A stretch of 64,000 nucleotides of DNA from Microbacterium testaceum (GCF_006539145.1 NZ_BJML01000001.1:682001-746000), one strand, 5' to 3'; counted from the stretch's first letter, positions 7,794 to 17,037 are shown. The notes: a model not told the origin generated them from the sequence alone. Program-made: numbers and translations.

Positions 7794-8161
7794 CTTCCCC
7801 AGTGTGCGCCCCGTCTTGCGGGGGCAGACGGTTTCGGGGGGTGGGTTGATTATCGTCGCATCTTGCTTGAGGGTTCCGAACCGTTCAGGCGGGCGGCTCG
7901 AAAGCACGTGCCGTCGAGGCCGTCGATGACACGCGCCACCTGATCGGCGCCTCGGACGCATCGAAAAGAACGTTCTGTGTCCTGAGGCTGGCAATTGTCT
8001 GAGCAGAATGTGCGCGCGGGGCGGCGAATATGCGGATTTCCGCCGATTCCGGCGTCGGCGTATACGTCGTGGCGCATACCGCCCCCGTAGCGTGGCCCTC
8101 ACGTCGTCGGCATCCGCTTTCGTCGTCGAAGACTTCGGTCACCCCCACCGAGGAGCACGCA
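7794..8161. other. Intergenic region upstream of the desaturase gene
   Basis: About 370 bases without a supportable gene. The most promoter-like element is a TAGCGT -10 candidate near 8089-8094 on the plus strand, 70 bases upstream of the desaturase start. No clear operator or riboswitch is seen. Confidence 0.4.
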
Positions 8162-9268
8162 TTGGCTGCACCCGTCATCGAGTCCCGGATGGGACCGATC
8201 CGTCAGACCTACAAGGGAACGACGGAGTTCCCGCCCATGGCCAAGGCCTACACCGAGTTGTCGCAGGTCGTCCGAGAGACAGGCCTGCTCGTTCGCGCCC
8301 GCCGGTTCTACGCGATGGTCGGCACCGTCCTCGCCCTCGGGTTCGGCGGGGCGATCACCGGATTCGTCCTGCTCGGCGACAGCTGGTTCCAGTTGCTGAT
8401 CGCCGCAGCGCTCGGCATCCTGCTCACCCAGGTGGCGTTCCTCGCCCACGAGGCCGCGCACAAGCAGATCTTCGCCTCGGGCAAGGCCAATGACCGTCTC
8501 GCGCTGTGGCTCGCTGCCGGCGTCGTGGGCATGAGCCTGTCGTGGTGGACCTCGAAGCACACGCGTCACCACGCCAACCCCAACCGTGTGGGCAAAGACC
8601 CCGACATCGAGATCGACACGATCTCGTTCATCGAGGTCGACGCCGCCAAGGCGCGCGGCCTGCAGCGTTGGATCACCCAGCGCCAGGGGTGGGCGTTCTT
8701 CCCCCTGCTCACGCTCGAGGGCGCCAACCTTCACTTCATCGGTCTGCGCCACCTGCTCTCGAAGGAGCCGGTCAAGGGTCGCTGGACGGAGCTCGGCCTG
8801 ATCGCCCTGCGCTTCGCGGTCTTCGTGGCTCCGGTGTTCGTCTTCCTGCCGCTCGGCATGGCCTTCGCCTTCGTTGGCGTGCAGCTCGCGGTGTTCGGTC
8901 TCTACATGGGCGCCTCGTTCGCGCCGAACCACAAGGGCATGGCCGTCATCGCTCCCGATGCGAAGCTCGACTTCTTCAGCAAGCAGGTGCGCACCTCGCG
9001 CAACATCACCGGCGGCTGGTGGGCCACGTGGCTCATGGGCGGGCTGAACTACCAGATCGAGCACCACCTGTTCCCGAACATGCCGCGCCCGCACCTCAGC
9101 AAGGCCCGCGCGATCGTCAAGGAGCACAGCCAGACGCTCAACGTCCCCTACGTCGAGACGACGTTGTTCGAGTCGTACGGCATCGTCATCCGTTACCTGA
9201 ACCAGGTGGGACTCGCCGCCCGCGACCCGTTCGAGTGCCCCATGACCTCGGCGGCCGCGCGGGCCTGA
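8162..9268 (+). CDS. Membrane fatty acid desaturase
   Basis: A 368-residue integral membrane di-iron desaturase. All three histidine boxes are visible: HEAAH, HTRHHAN, and QIEHHLFP near the C-terminus. Hydrophobic helices flank them (AMVGTVLALGFGGAITGFVL, LIAAALGILLTQVAFL and others), so the active site faces the cytoplasm as usual. It would introduce a double bond into membrane acyl chains, for example in cold adaptation. I chose the TTG at 8162 because GAGGAG lies 6 bases upstream; an ATG at 8189 is the main alternative. A strong terminator follows 21 bases after the stop, so the gene is monocistronic. Confidence 0.88.
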   Translation: MAAPVIESRMGPIRQTYKGTTEFPPMAKAYTELSQVVRETGLLVRARRFYAMVGTVLALGFGGAITGFVLLGDSWFQLLIAAALGILLTQVAFLAHEAAHKQIFASGKANDRLALWLAAGVVGMSLSWWTSKHTRHHANPNRVGKDPDIEIDTISFIEVDAAKARGLQRWITQRQGWAFFPLLTLEGANLHFIGLRHLLSKEPVKGRWTELGLIALRFAVFVAPVFVFLPLGMAFAFVGVQLAVFGLYMGASFAPNHKGMAVIAPDAKLDFFSKQVRTSRNITGGWWATWLMGGLNYQIEHHLFPNMPRPHLSKARAIVKEHSQTLNVPYVETTLFESYGIVIRYLNQVGLAARDPFECPMTSAAARA

Positions 9269-9289
9269 CGCCCGCACGACCATCCATCC

Positions 9290-9320
9290 CAGAGGGCCCC
9301 GCATCGCGCGGGGCCCTCTG
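9290..9320 (+). terminator. Terminator of the desaturase gene
   Basis: CAGAGGGCCCCGC pairs with GCGGGGCCCTCTG around a 5-base loop, a perfect 13-bp stem, followed by TCGTGGTTT. Confidence 0.8.
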
Positions 9321-9330
9321 TCGTGGTTTC

Positions 9331-9346
9331 GGTGACAAATGTCACC
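9331..9346. promoter_or_regulatory. Palindromic operator GTGA-N6-TCAC upstream of the hydrolase
   Basis: GGTGACAAATGTCACC is a perfect 6-bp inverted repeat with spacer AAAT. It fits the GTGA-N6-TCAC core recognised by Crp/GlxR regulators of actinobacteria. A third half-site GGTGAC occurs at 9353-9358. It lies 80-95 bases before the hydrolase start. Confidence 0.5.
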
Positions 9347-9425
9347 GCGAGTGGTGACCGAAGGCTCTCCCGCCCACGGGCAGCCGCTGGTCGACTGGAG
9401 GAACCTCGACCCGAAGGACCTTCCC

Positions 9426-10367
9426 GTGAAGAAATCCACCCGCCTCGCCCTCCTGCTCCCACCCGTCGCGATCGTCGGCGTCCTCGCGGTGACGCTGGCC
9501 ACCACGGCCACCGTCAACGCCGTGGCCACCCGCGCCGAGGCCGCGGAGATCACCCCGTACGGCGAGCGGGTGCCCGTGGGGGATCGTTCGATGAACGTCG
9601 TCATCAACGGTGACCACGCGGAGACCATCGTGCTGCTGCCGGGCCTGGGCACCGCGGCGCCCGGCCTCGATTTCGCGCCGCTCATCGACCAGCTCGACGA
9701 CACCTATCGTGTCGTCGCCGTCGAGCCGTTCGGCACGGGGTTGAGCGATCAGACCGACGAGCCGCGCACGGCCGCGAATATCGCGCGCGAGGTGCACACG
9801 GCCCTGGAGTACCTCGGCGTCGACCGCTACGCGCTCATGGGGCACTCGATCTCCGGCATTTACGCGCTGACCTACGTCGAGGCGTATCGCGACGAGGTGA
9901 CGGCCTTCGTCGGCATCGACAGCAGCGTGCCGGACCAACCCGGCGGTGACGAGCCGATCGCGACCGACTCCCTCGCCCTCCTGAACACCCTCGGCCTCAC
10001 CCGCGCCCTTCGAGCGCTCGCCCCCGACCCGTACGAGGGACTGCCGTACGGCGCGAACGAGAGGGAGCAGATGCGTCTGCTCACGAACGCGAACTCCGCG
10101 GCGCCGACCGTGCTCGACGAGATGGCCCACGCATCGACGAACGTCGCCGACGCGAGCGGTCGACGCTTCCCCGCCGACCTCCCGGTGCTGCTGTTCGTGC
10201 GTGAGGCGGACGACGACGTCGAGGGCTGGGTCGACCTGCACCGCACCCAGGCGGCATCCGTCGACCGGGGCGAGGTGGTGCTGATGGCGGGCGAGCACTA
10301 CCTGCACCACACGCTCTCGCGCGAGATCGCCCAGGATACGCGCCGGTTTCTCGAAGTCTCGCGCTAG
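9426..10367 (+). CDS. Secreted or membrane-anchored alpha/beta hydrolase
   Basis: 313 residues from a GTG with AAGGA 7 bases upstream. The N-terminus MKKSTRLALLLPP continues into a 20-residue hydrophobic segment ending near ATRAEAAE, a signal peptide or membrane anchor. The alpha/beta hydrolase fold follows: oxyanion segment LLPGLGTAAPG, nucleophile elbow GHSISG, acid in FVREADDD, and catalytic His in GEHYLHH. Substrate unknown; esterases and epoxide-hydrolase-like enzymes share this layout. The frame extends upstream of the GTG, but that part lacks a signal-like start. An insertion-sequence end begins immediately after the stop, so the original 3' end could have been altered. Confidence 0.82.
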   Translation: MKKSTRLALLLPPVAIVGVLAVTLATTATVNAVATRAEAAEITPYGERVPVGDRSMNVVINGDHAETIVLLPGLGTAAPGLDFAPLIDQLDDTYRVVAVEPFGTGLSDQTDEPRTAANIAREVHTALEYLGVDRYALMGHSISGIYALTYVEAYRDEVTAFVGIDSSVPDQPGGDEPIATDSLALLNTLGLTRALRALAPDPYEGLPYGANEREQMRLLTNANSAAPTVLDEMAHASTNVADASGRRFPADLPVLLFVREADDDVEGWVDLHRTQAASVDRGEVVLMAGEHYLHHTLSREIAQDTRRFLEVSR

Positions 10368-10527
10368 GGCACGTTGCTGAACCCCCGGTTGCGCTCCTCG
10401 GGCGATTCTGGATGTCGTGTCGCGTGAGGTGATCTCGGATGAGGCGTGGGCCGTGATCGGTCCGCTGTTCCCGGAAGCGTAGGCCACCGGGCGGCCTCCG
10501 GTTGATCGTCGGACGGGGTCGCGGCGA
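10368..10527 (+). mobile_element. Truncated IS5-type transposase remnant
   Basis: Starting directly at the end of the hydrolase gene, GGGCACGTTGCTGAA looks like an IS5-family terminal repeat. A GTG at 10417 then opens VSREVISDEAWAVIGPLFP, the typical N-terminus of these transposases, but a TAG interrupts it at 10480-10482. After the stop the same frame still reads ATGRPPVDRRT, the normal continuation. All of the catalytic domain is missing. This is a decayed left end of an insertion sequence. Confidence 0.75.
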
Positions 10528-10533
10528 TCGCGG

Positions 10534-11115
10534 CTATCGGGCCGAGCCGCCGGTACGGAGCCTTTGCACGAGGAGCACGATCGTCATCAGGAAGGCGAAC
10601 AGCGGCAGTCCCACGGCACCGAGCGCGAGCAGGGTGCCGGCGGGATAGTCGACGTTTCCCATCCGTCCGAGCCCCACGCCGCTACCGCCGCCGGTCACGT
10701 CGCCGGCCAGCCGGAACTTCCCGTCGTACGCGTCGAGCCGCGACGAACACGTGACGGATGCGGCGGCGCCGCCCGCATCCGCGATGCTCTGCACAGGTGA
10801 GAAGCCGTCGCCGTGGGTCATCCACCACAGGGTGTCGTCCCACCCCGGTGACGGGACCGACCAGATGCCGAGTGCGCGCCCGTCGGCGGTCTCGGCCCGG
10901 CACTCGACGAGTCCCAGCAGCGGTGCCACGCCCGACGCCCACACTCCCGTGACGCCCTCAGCGGGCAGCTCGACCGTCTGGCCCAGCGGCACCGTCTGCG
11001 CCTCCGCGACCGACCGCGACACCGGCATGACCCACAGACCCCAGATGAGTGCGCTCGCCCCGACGCACACCACGACGAGCGTCCATAGCAACAGCACCCT
11101 GTGCCGCATTTGCAT
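10534..11115 (-). CDS. Hypothetical bitopic or two-pass membrane protein
   Basis: 193 residues from the ATG at 11115, which has AGGA 7-10 bases upstream; an in-frame GTG at 11163 would add 16 residues. A first transmembrane helix (VLLLWTLVVVCVGASALIWGL) starts near residue 6 and a second (LLALGAVGLPLFAFLMTIVLLV) lies near 165. Between them is an exported domain of about 130 residues with two cysteines that could pair (LVECRAE and VTCSSRLD). It resembles uncharacterised actinobacterial membrane proteins with an extracytoplasmic domain. The 3' end abuts the IS remnant. No operon partner. Confidence 0.65.
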   Translation of the reverse strand: MQMRHRVLLLWTLVVVCVGASALIWGLWVMPVSRSVAEAQTVPLGQTVELPAEGVTGVWASGVAPLLGLVECRAETADGRALGIWSVPSPGWDDTLWWMTHGDGFSPVQSIADAGGAAASVTCSSRLDAYDGKFRLAGDVTGGGSGVGLGRMGNVDYPAGTLLALGAVGLPLFAFLMTIVLLVQRLRTGGSAR

Positions 11116-11279
11116 CCGCGAGTCCTGCGCGCGAAACGCTTCGTCGGCGGGCGGTGGGGTCACGTGTCGAGTGTACGGATTGCATGCTGGCGGCAGCGGA
11201 GCATTCCCCCATATCAGGCGCTCCACACGGGCCCGAGGCCGCGGTGCTACACCGAGTCGCGCGCCCCGGCCGCCACCCC

Positions 11280-12947
11280 TCACACGACCCCGGCCAACGC
11301 CCTCCCCGCCGTCCGCCCGGTGAACAGACAGCCCCCGAGGAAAGTCCCTTCCAGGGCGTTGTACCCGTGGGCCCCGCCGCCGCCGAAGCCCGCGGCCTCG
11401 CCCGCCGCGTAGAGGCCGGGGACCGGCATCCCGGATCCGTTCAGGGCGCGGCCGTCGAGGTCGGTCTGGATGCCGCCGAGCGTCTTGCGCGTGACGATCC
11501 AGAGCCGTACGGCGATGAGCGGGCCGTGACGGGGGTCGAGGATCGCGTGGGCGGGGACCGTGCGGAACAGCCGGTCTCCGCGGAAGCGTCGGCTGTTCTG
11601 GATGCCGATGGTCTGAGCGTCTTTCGAGTACGGGTTCACGACCTCGCGGTCACGCGCCTCGAGCTGCCGGCGGATCGAGTCCTCGTCGAGAAGGTCGTCG
11701 CCGGTGAGGGCGTTCATGCCGCGCACGAGTTCGGCCAGGGTGTCGGCGACGACGAAGTCGGCTCCCTCCCGCTTGAAGTCCTCGACGGGGCCGGGAGCGG
11801 CACGCCCGAGCCGCGTGCGCAGCAGCAGAGCCAGGTCGCGGTCGGTGATGTCGGGGTTCTGCTCCGACCCCGACAGGGCGAACTCCTTCTTGATGATTGT
11901 CTGATCGAGCACGAACCACGAGTAGTCGTACTCGACCAGATCGGGCGTCGATCGCAGGATCTTCAGGGTGCCGAGGGTGTCGTACCCGGGCAGCCCCGGG
12001 AGGGGCAACCGGCGACCGCGCGCATCGAGCCACATCGACGACGGACCGGGCAGGATCCGGATGCCATGACCCGGCCACACCGGATTCCAGTTCTGCAGCC
12101 CCTCGGTGTAGTGCCACATGCGATCGCGGTTCACCAGGCGCACGCCCTGGTCCGCGGCGATGTCGAGCATGCGGCCGTCGACGTGGGCGGGCACGCCGGT
12201 GACCATGGTGCGCGGGGGAGTACCGAGGCGCTCGGGCCACCACCGGCGCACACGCTCGTGGTCGCCGCCGATGCCGCCCGACGAGATGACGACGGCCTGC
12301 GCCGAGAGCTCGAACTCGCCGACCACCTCGCGTGACGACGACACCCCGCGCGGGGAATCGTCGGGGGCGAGGACCGCGCCGCGCACGCCCGTCACGGCGC
12401 CGTCGGTGAAGACCAGTTCGTCGACCCGGTGGCGGAACCGCAGGTCGACGGCATCCGTTTCTCTCGCTCTGTCGGCGAAGGGTTCCGAGATCCCGGTGCC
12501 CGTTCCCCACGGAACGTGGAAGCGGGGAACCGAGTTGCCGTGGCCCCCGGCGCTGAGCGACCCGCGCTCGGCCCAGCCGACGACGGGGGTGAACCTCACG
12601 CCCTGCTGCTGCAGCCACGAGCGCTTCTCGCCGGCGGCGAACTCGACGTACGCCCGCCCCCACTTCTGCGCCCACTCGTCTTCGGGGTGTGCGCCGTCGA
12701 GGCGGTCCCAGCCTGCGGAACCCTGCCAGTCCTGCCAGGCGAGATCGAGGGAGTCCTTCACCCCGAGGCGGCGTTGCATGGGGGAGTCGACCAGGAAGAT
12801 CCCACCGAACGACCAGAAGGCCTGCCCGCCGAGGTTGGCCGCATTCTCCTGCTCGACGATGATCACGCGCTTGCCCGCGCGCACCAGTTCATTGGTGGCG
12901 ACGAGGCCGGCGAGGCCCGCCCCGATGATGATGACGTCGGCGTCCAT
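11280..12947 (-). CDS. FAD-binding dehydrogenase of the KstD/fumarate reductase family
   Basis: 555 residues. The N-terminus has the dinucleotide motif VIIIGAGLAGLVATNELV and a second FAD contact VIIVEQENAANLGGQ. The C-terminus carries GLYAAGEAAGFGGGGAHGYN, which closes the flavin site in this family. The length and the motif SFGGIFLVDSPMQRR are typical of the uncharacterised FAD-binding dehydrogenases related to 3-ketosteroid delta-1-dehydrogenase. Substrate cannot be inferred; a flavin-dependent alkene or ketone oxidoreductase is likely. The ATG at 12947 has GAGGGAG-like purines upstream. The neighbours give no metabolic clue. Confidence 0.85.
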   Translation of the reverse strand: MDADVIIIGAGLAGLVATNELVRAGKRVIIVEQENAANLGGQAFWSFGGIFLVDSPMQRRLGVKDSLDLAWQDWQGSAGWDRLDGAHPEDEWAQKWGRAYVEFAAGEKRSWLQQQGVRFTPVVGWAERGSLSAGGHGNSVPRFHVPWGTGTGISEPFADRARETDAVDLRFRHRVDELVFTDGAVTGVRGAVLAPDDSPRGVSSSREVVGEFELSAQAVVISSGGIGGDHERVRRWWPERLGTPPRTMVTGVPAHVDGRMLDIAADQGVRLVNRDRMWHYTEGLQNWNPVWPGHGIRILPGPSSMWLDARGRRLPLPGLPGYDTLGTLKILRSTPDLVEYDYSWFVLDQTIIKKEFALSGSEQNPDITDRDLALLLRTRLGRAAPGPVEDFKREGADFVVADTLAELVRGMNALTGDDLLDEDSIRRQLEARDREVVNPYSKDAQTIGIQNSRRFRGDRLFRTVPAHAILDPRHGPLIAVRLWIVTRKTLGGIQTDLDGRALNGSGMPVPGLYAAGEAAGFGGGGAHGYNALEGTFLGGCLFTGRTAGRALAGVV

Positions 12948-12999
12948 GTTCTCCCTCGGCGTCGAGTAGCGGGTCCACGTTACGCCGTCGACGCGTCCA

Positions 13000-13036
13000 G
13001 GGCCGGCGCCCGAGAATGTTCCCGCGCACCGGCCCT
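13000..13036 (-). terminator. Terminator of the ABC exporter operon
   Basis: AGGGCCGG (13000-13007) pairs with CCGGCCCT (13029-13036); it lies 4 bases past the permease stop codon. Confidence 0.55.
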
Positions 13037-13040
13037 CGAC

Positions 13041-14333
13041 TCACTCGTACCGCAGCGACTCGACCGGGTCGGCGCGCGCGGCACGCGCCGCCGGCAGTGT
13101 TCCGGCGAGGAAAGCGATCCCCATCACCGCCAGCGTCGTCACGACGATCGACACCGGATCGAAGGCGATGAGCTGCAGGCCGGAGAGGTCGCTGAACAGG
13201 CTCGTCGCGAGTTGGGCGCTGACCGCCGTCCCCACCCCGATCGCCACGACTGCGCCGAGCGCACTGCCCAGCAGACCGATGAAGATCGCCTCGAGGCTGA
13301 AGAGCGAGAACACGCGTCCGCTCCCCATACCCATCGCCTTCATTAGGCCGATCTCGCGGGTCCGCTCCTGCACCGACATGAGCAGGGTGTTCACGATCCC
13401 GAAGCTCGCGGCCAGCAGCGCGATGATCGCGAAGGCGTTCAAGACCAGCACGATCCCGTTGATCACCGCTTCGAAGGTGCCCAGCTGATCGGCGACCGTC
13501 GTGCCCGTGTAGCCGACATCGGTGAGGGCGGCCTTCACCTCGGTCGCGTCCGCGTCCGCTGTCATCGTCGCGCTCGCCGAGGCGTACCGGTCGAGCTGGT
13601 CGGCGGGGACGCCGGTGTTCTGCGCGGCCGACAGGGCGTTCTCGAGCGCGGCGTTCGTCGTCAGCGTCGTGGTGCTGCCGAACGCCTCCTCGGTGACCCC
13701 GGTCACCGTCGCCTCGACCGTGTGTTGCGTGCGCACCGGATCGGTGACCGCGATGGTCACGGTGGCACCCACGGCCGCTTCGGCGTCGGCGAAGCCCATC
13801 GGCACCACCAGGGCGTCGGGGAGGGCGACCTCCAACGTCTCGGAACCGTCGTCGGGCGCTGCCCCCGCGCCCAGCTGCGGCGTCTGTCCCGCCACGAGGC
13901 TCCCGGCCCGCGCGACATACGGGTCACCGCCGGGCGCCTGCACGTAGTCGATCGTCACGGACTTCACCTGTACGACCCGCGCGATGCCCGGCACCGCCGC
14001 GAGCGTCGTGATGTCCTGATCCGTGAGCGCTGTCACCTCGCTCGTCGATCCCGGAGGGCCCGCCTGACGCCCCGACGAGATGGCATCCGGATCGTACTTC
14101 TGAGGAGCGGTGGATGCCGCGGCGTCGGTGCTCGTCTTCGTCACCGTCAGCGCGTCCGAGGCGCCCATCGCGCTCACGGTGCTGTCGATGAAGGCGTTGA
14201 TGCCGGTTCCGAGTCCGTTGGTGATGGTGAGGGTGAAGGCACCGACGAAGATCGCCAGCACCGTCAGGATCGTGCGGGTCTTCGAGCGGAAGGTGTTGGC
14301 GACGGCGGTGCCGACGAGGTCGAGGGTTTTCAT
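13041..14333 (-). CDS. ABC exporter permease, MacB/FtsX type
   Basis: 430 residues. An N-terminal helix (TILTVLAIFVGAFTLTITNG) is followed by a large extracytoplasmic MacB_PCD-like domain (about residues 45-290, rich in Asp, Thr and Ala), then three helices near 300-325, 350-380 and 395-420. The segment SVQERTREIGLMKAMG is the conserved cytoplasmic coupling loop of FtsX-type permeases. The ATG overlaps the stop of the upstream ATPase gene (ATGA), so the two are coupled. The system probably exports a peptide, lipid or antibiotic. A divergent two-component system next door may control it. Confidence 0.88.
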   Translation of the reverse strand: MKTLDLVGTAVANTFRSKTRTILTVLAIFVGAFTLTITNGLGTGINAFIDSTVSAMGASDALTVTKTSTDAAASTAPQKYDPDAISSGRQAGPPGSTSEVTALTDQDITTLAAVPGIARVVQVKSVTIDYVQAPGGDPYVARAGSLVAGQTPQLGAGAAPDDGSETLEVALPDALVVPMGFADAEAAVGATVTIAVTDPVRTQHTVEATVTGVTEEAFGSTTTLTTNAALENALSAAQNTGVPADQLDRYASASATMTADADATEVKAALTDVGYTGTTVADQLGTFEAVINGIVLVLNAFAIIALLAASFGIVNTLLMSVQERTREIGLMKAMGMGSGRVFSLFSLEAIFIGLLGSALGAVVAIGVGTAVSAQLATSLFSDLSGLQLIAFDPVSIVVTTLAVMGIAFLAGTLPAARAARADPVESLRYE

Positions 14334-15037
14334 GCCGCGCTCCGCTCTTCGGCGACGATCAGTCCGTCGCGGATCTGCACGCGGCGGTCGCACCGGGCCG
14401 CGAGCTCTTCGTCGTGCGTCACGACGATGAGGGTGATGCCGTGCTCCCGGTTGAGGCGGAAGAGGATGTCCTCCACCACCGCGCCGGTCGCCGAGTCGAG
14501 GTTGCCGGTGGGTTCGTCGGCGAAGATCACCTGCGGGTCGTTCACGAGCGCCCGCGCGATCACCGCGCGCTGCTTCTGTCCGCCCGACAGGGCCGTGGCC
14601 TTGTTGCGGGCTTTGTCGCCCATGTCGAGCTCGGCCAGGGCGGCCAGCCCTCGACGCTTGCGCTCGGCGCGCCCCACGCCGGCGATCTTCAGCGGCAGCA
14701 CGACGTTGTCGAACACCGACGCGGTCGGCGTCAGGAAGAACTGCTGGAAGACGAAACCGAAGGTCTTGTTGCGCGTTCGGTTGAGCCCGCGTCCGCGCAG
14801 GGTCGTGGCATCCACTCCGTCGAGGCGCACGGTGCCGCGCGTGGGAGCGTCCATCAGCGCCAAGAGGTGCATGAGCGTGGACTTGCCCGAGCCGCTCTTG
14901 CCGAGGATGGCGATGCTCTCGCCGCGGTGGATGTCGAGGGTCACCCCGCGCAGCGCGTCGAAGCGGGCGGAACCTCGGCCGTACGACTTGTGCAGGTCGG
15001 TGACCGAGAGGAGTGGGGGAGCGGGATCGGATGCCAT
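14330..15037 (-). CDS. ABC exporter ATP-binding protein (MacB/LolD type)
   Basis: 235 residues. Walker A GKSGSGKST, Q-loop FVFQQFFL, signature LSGGQKQR, Walker B VIFADEPTGNLDS and the H-loop histidine in VVTHDEEL are all present. The segment after Walker B is that of the MacB/LolD subfamily. The ATG at 15037 follows GGGGGAGCGGGATCGG purines. Coupled to the permease gene by a 4-base overlap and divergent from the histidine kinase gene, with a 132-base shared promoter region containing the stem GGGGAGG-ACG-CCTCCCC (15083-15099), a possible operator. Confidence 0.9.
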   Translation of the reverse strand: MASDPAPPLLSVTDLHKSYGRGSARFDALRGVTLDIHRGESIAILGKSGSGKSTLMHLLALMDAPTRGTVRLDGVDATTLRGRGLNRTRNKTFGFVFQQFFLTPTASVFDNVVLPLKIAGVGRAERKRRGLAALAELDMGDKARNKATALSGGQKQRAVIARALVNDPQVIFADEPTGNLDSATGAVVEDILFRLNREHGITLIVVTHDEELAARCDRRVQIRDGLIVAEERSAA

Positions 15038-15157
15038 GACCCCACCCTCGCGCTCGGACCCCGGATGCCGCGTCCCACCGCCGGGGAGGACGCCTCCCCC
15101 CACGGGGGTATTTGCGAATGACCCGCCGGGGCGATCGCCGGACAGGGAGCGAGGGGA

Positions 15158-15163
15158 CAGACT
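15158..15163 (+). promoter_or_regulatory. -10 box CAGACT of the histidine kinase gene
   Basis: Sits exactly 6 bases before the GTG at 15170, the spacing of leaderless transcripts seen repeatedly in this window. Confidence 0.4.
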
Positions 15164-15169
15164 GGTCGG

Positions 15170-16378
15170 GTGAGCGCCCCCGGATCGACCATGCCCGCGG
15201 GCCGCGCGATGCGGTCGGCGCGTCCGTGGCTCGTCGACCTCGGCTTCGCCCTCCTCATCGTCGGACCCGCGTTCGCCCCGATCCCCGTCGCCGAGATGCG
15301 CCCCGCCAACACCCTCGCCCTCGTTCTGGTGCTGCTTCCGGCCGCGGTGCTGCCGCTGCGACGCGTGCGTCCTCGGGTCGCGCTCGCCGCGTGCGCGGCC
15401 CTGTACCTGGGGGCACTGAGCCTGGGGACCCTCTCGCCCGGTGCGACCCTCGCGCTGATCGTCTCGATGTACGCCGTCGCCCAGCGCACGACCCGCCGGG
15501 TGTCGGTCCCGGCCGGTCTCGTGGCCGTGGCGATCGTGGCGGGGGTGAGCATCGCGATCACGCTCGTCACCGGCACGGACACGCGTTTTCTGCAGGTGGC
15601 CCTCGCTCTCGCGCTCGCTGGCGCGGTCGGCGACGCATCCCGATCGCGACGCGCGTACGTCGAGGCGGTGGAGGAACGGGCACGACGGGCCGAAGAGACC
15701 CGCGAGGCCGAGGCCCGCCGCCGCGTGACCGAGGAACGCCTGCGCATCGCTCGCGACCTGCACGACGCGGTCGCGCACCGCATCTCGGTGATCAGCCTCA
15801 ACGCCGGCGTCGCATCGTCGTCGCTCGAGACGCGGCCCGAGAAGGCACGCGAGGCGCTCGCCACCATCCGCACCACCTCGCGCGACGTGCTCGGCGAGAT
15901 CGGGGCCATGCTCAGCGTGCTCCGCGCTCCCGACGAGGCCGCGGCGCTCGAGCAACCCGGGCTCGCGCGCGTTCCCGAGGTGGTCGAGTCGGTGCGCGTG
16001 GCGGGGTGGGACGTCGTGGTGCGCGACGAGATCGGAACGGATGCCGAGGCCTCCGGCATCCCGATCGGAATCGGCATCGTGGCCTACCGCGTCGTGCAAG
16101 AGGGCCTCACGAACGCGGTGAAGCACGGCGCCGCGCGCCGCGCGCACGTCCTGATGCGTCGCGATGGAGGTGCGCTCGAGATCGTGGTGACTAACCCGCT
16201 CGATCGCGTCTCCGACCCCGAGGACGCGCCGCCGACATCGGGGTTCGGGCTCCTCGGCCTGCGCGAGCGCGTCGACGCCGTGCGCGGAGAGCTCGCCGCC
16301 GGTGTCGCCCCCGGCGGCTTCCGGCTGGCGGCGCGTCTTCCCCTCCCCGCCCCCGTTCGTTCGGAGACCGCCCCGTGA
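15170..16378 (+). CDS. Two-component sensor histidine kinase, NarL-type (HisKA_3)
   Basis: 402 residues. The N-terminal half has about five hydrophobic helices (for example LALVLVLLPAAVLPL and LVAVAIVAGVSIAITLV) and no large sensory loop, so it probably senses something in or at the membrane. A coiled coil rich in Glu and Arg follows, then the HisKA_3 phosphoacceptor ARDLHDAVAHRIS (His near residue 197) and an HATPase domain with N-box QEGLTNAVKHG and G-box GFGLLGLRERV. The response regulator gene overlaps by 4 bases. Divergent orientation to the ABC exporter suggests it regulates that transporter; this is inference. Confidence 0.9.
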   Translation: MSAPGSTMPAGRAMRSARPWLVDLGFALLIVGPAFAPIPVAEMRPANTLALVLVLLPAAVLPLRRVRPRVALAACAALYLGALSLGTLSPGATLALIVSMYAVAQRTTRRVSVPAGLVAVAIVAGVSIAITLVTGTDTRFLQVALALALAGAVGDASRSRRAYVEAVEERARRAEETREAEARRRVTEERLRIARDLHDAVAHRISVISLNAGVASSSLETRPEKAREALATIRTTSRDVLGEIGAMLSVLRAPDEAAALEQPGLARVPEVVESVRVAGWDVVVRDEIGTDAEASGIPIGIGIVAYRVVQEGLTNAVKHGAARRAHVLMRRDGGALEIVVTNPLDRVSDPEDAPPTSGFGLLGLRERVDAVRGELAAGVAPGGFRLAARLPLPAPVRSETAP

Positions 16379-17037
16379 CCACCGTCCTCGTCGTCGACGA
16401 CCAGTCGCTCATCCGCTCCGCCGTCCGCGACCTGCTCGACGCGGCCGAAGGGATCATGGTCGTGGGCGAGGCCGCCGACGGCGAAGCGGCTGTCGCGCTC
16501 GCCCGGAGCCTCCGACCCGATGTGGTCGTGTGCGACATCCGGATGCCGCGGATGGACGGCATCGACGCCACCGCGGTGATCTGCGCCGACCCGGCCCTCA
16601 CCGACACCCGCGTGCTCATCCTGACCACCTTCGAAGAGGATGAGTACGTCGTCTCGGCCCTGCGGGCCGGGGCCAGCGGATTCATCGGCAAGGGTGCCGA
16701 GCCCGACGACATCGTCCGCGCCGTGCTGGCGGTGCACGAGGGCGGAGCCCTCCTCTCGCCGGCGGCGACGCGCGCGTTGATCGAGACCTGGGTGCGCGCG
16801 GCGCCCGCGCAGGTGGGCGCGCCTGCGTCGCTCGAGGCGTTGACCGATCGCGAGCGCCAGGTGCTGCTGCTCGTCGCCCGCGGACGCTCGAACGACGAGA
16901 TCGCCGGGGAGCTGTTCATCTCGCCGCACACGGCGAAATCGCATGTCAAGAACACGATGCTCAAGCTCGGGGCTCACGATCGCGCGCAACTTGTGATCGC
17001 GGCGTACGAGAGCGGGCTGCTCCGTCCCGGTCGCTGA
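16375..17037 (+). CDS. Response regulator, NarL/LuxR family
   Basis: 220 residues. The receiver domain shows the acidic pair VVDDQ (8-9), the phosphoacceptor Asp54 in VCDIRMPRMDG, the conserved Thr in ILTTFEEDEYV and the Lys in FIGKGAEP. The C-terminal LuxR helix-turn-helix is complete (LTDRERQVLLLVARG and ISPHTAKSHVKNTMLKL). The GTG overlaps the kinase stop (GTGA), so the pair is translated together. Confidence 0.93.
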   Translation: MTTVLVVDDQSLIRSAVRDLLDAAEGIMVVGEAADGEAAVALARSLRPDVVVCDIRMPRMDGIDATAVICADPALTDTRVLILTTFEEDEYVVSALRAGASGFIGKGAEPDDIVRAVLAVHEGGALLSPAATRALIETWVRAAPAQVGAPASLEALTDRERQVLLLVARGRSNDEIAGELFISPHTAKSHVKNTMLKLGAHDRAQLVIAAYESGLLRPGR

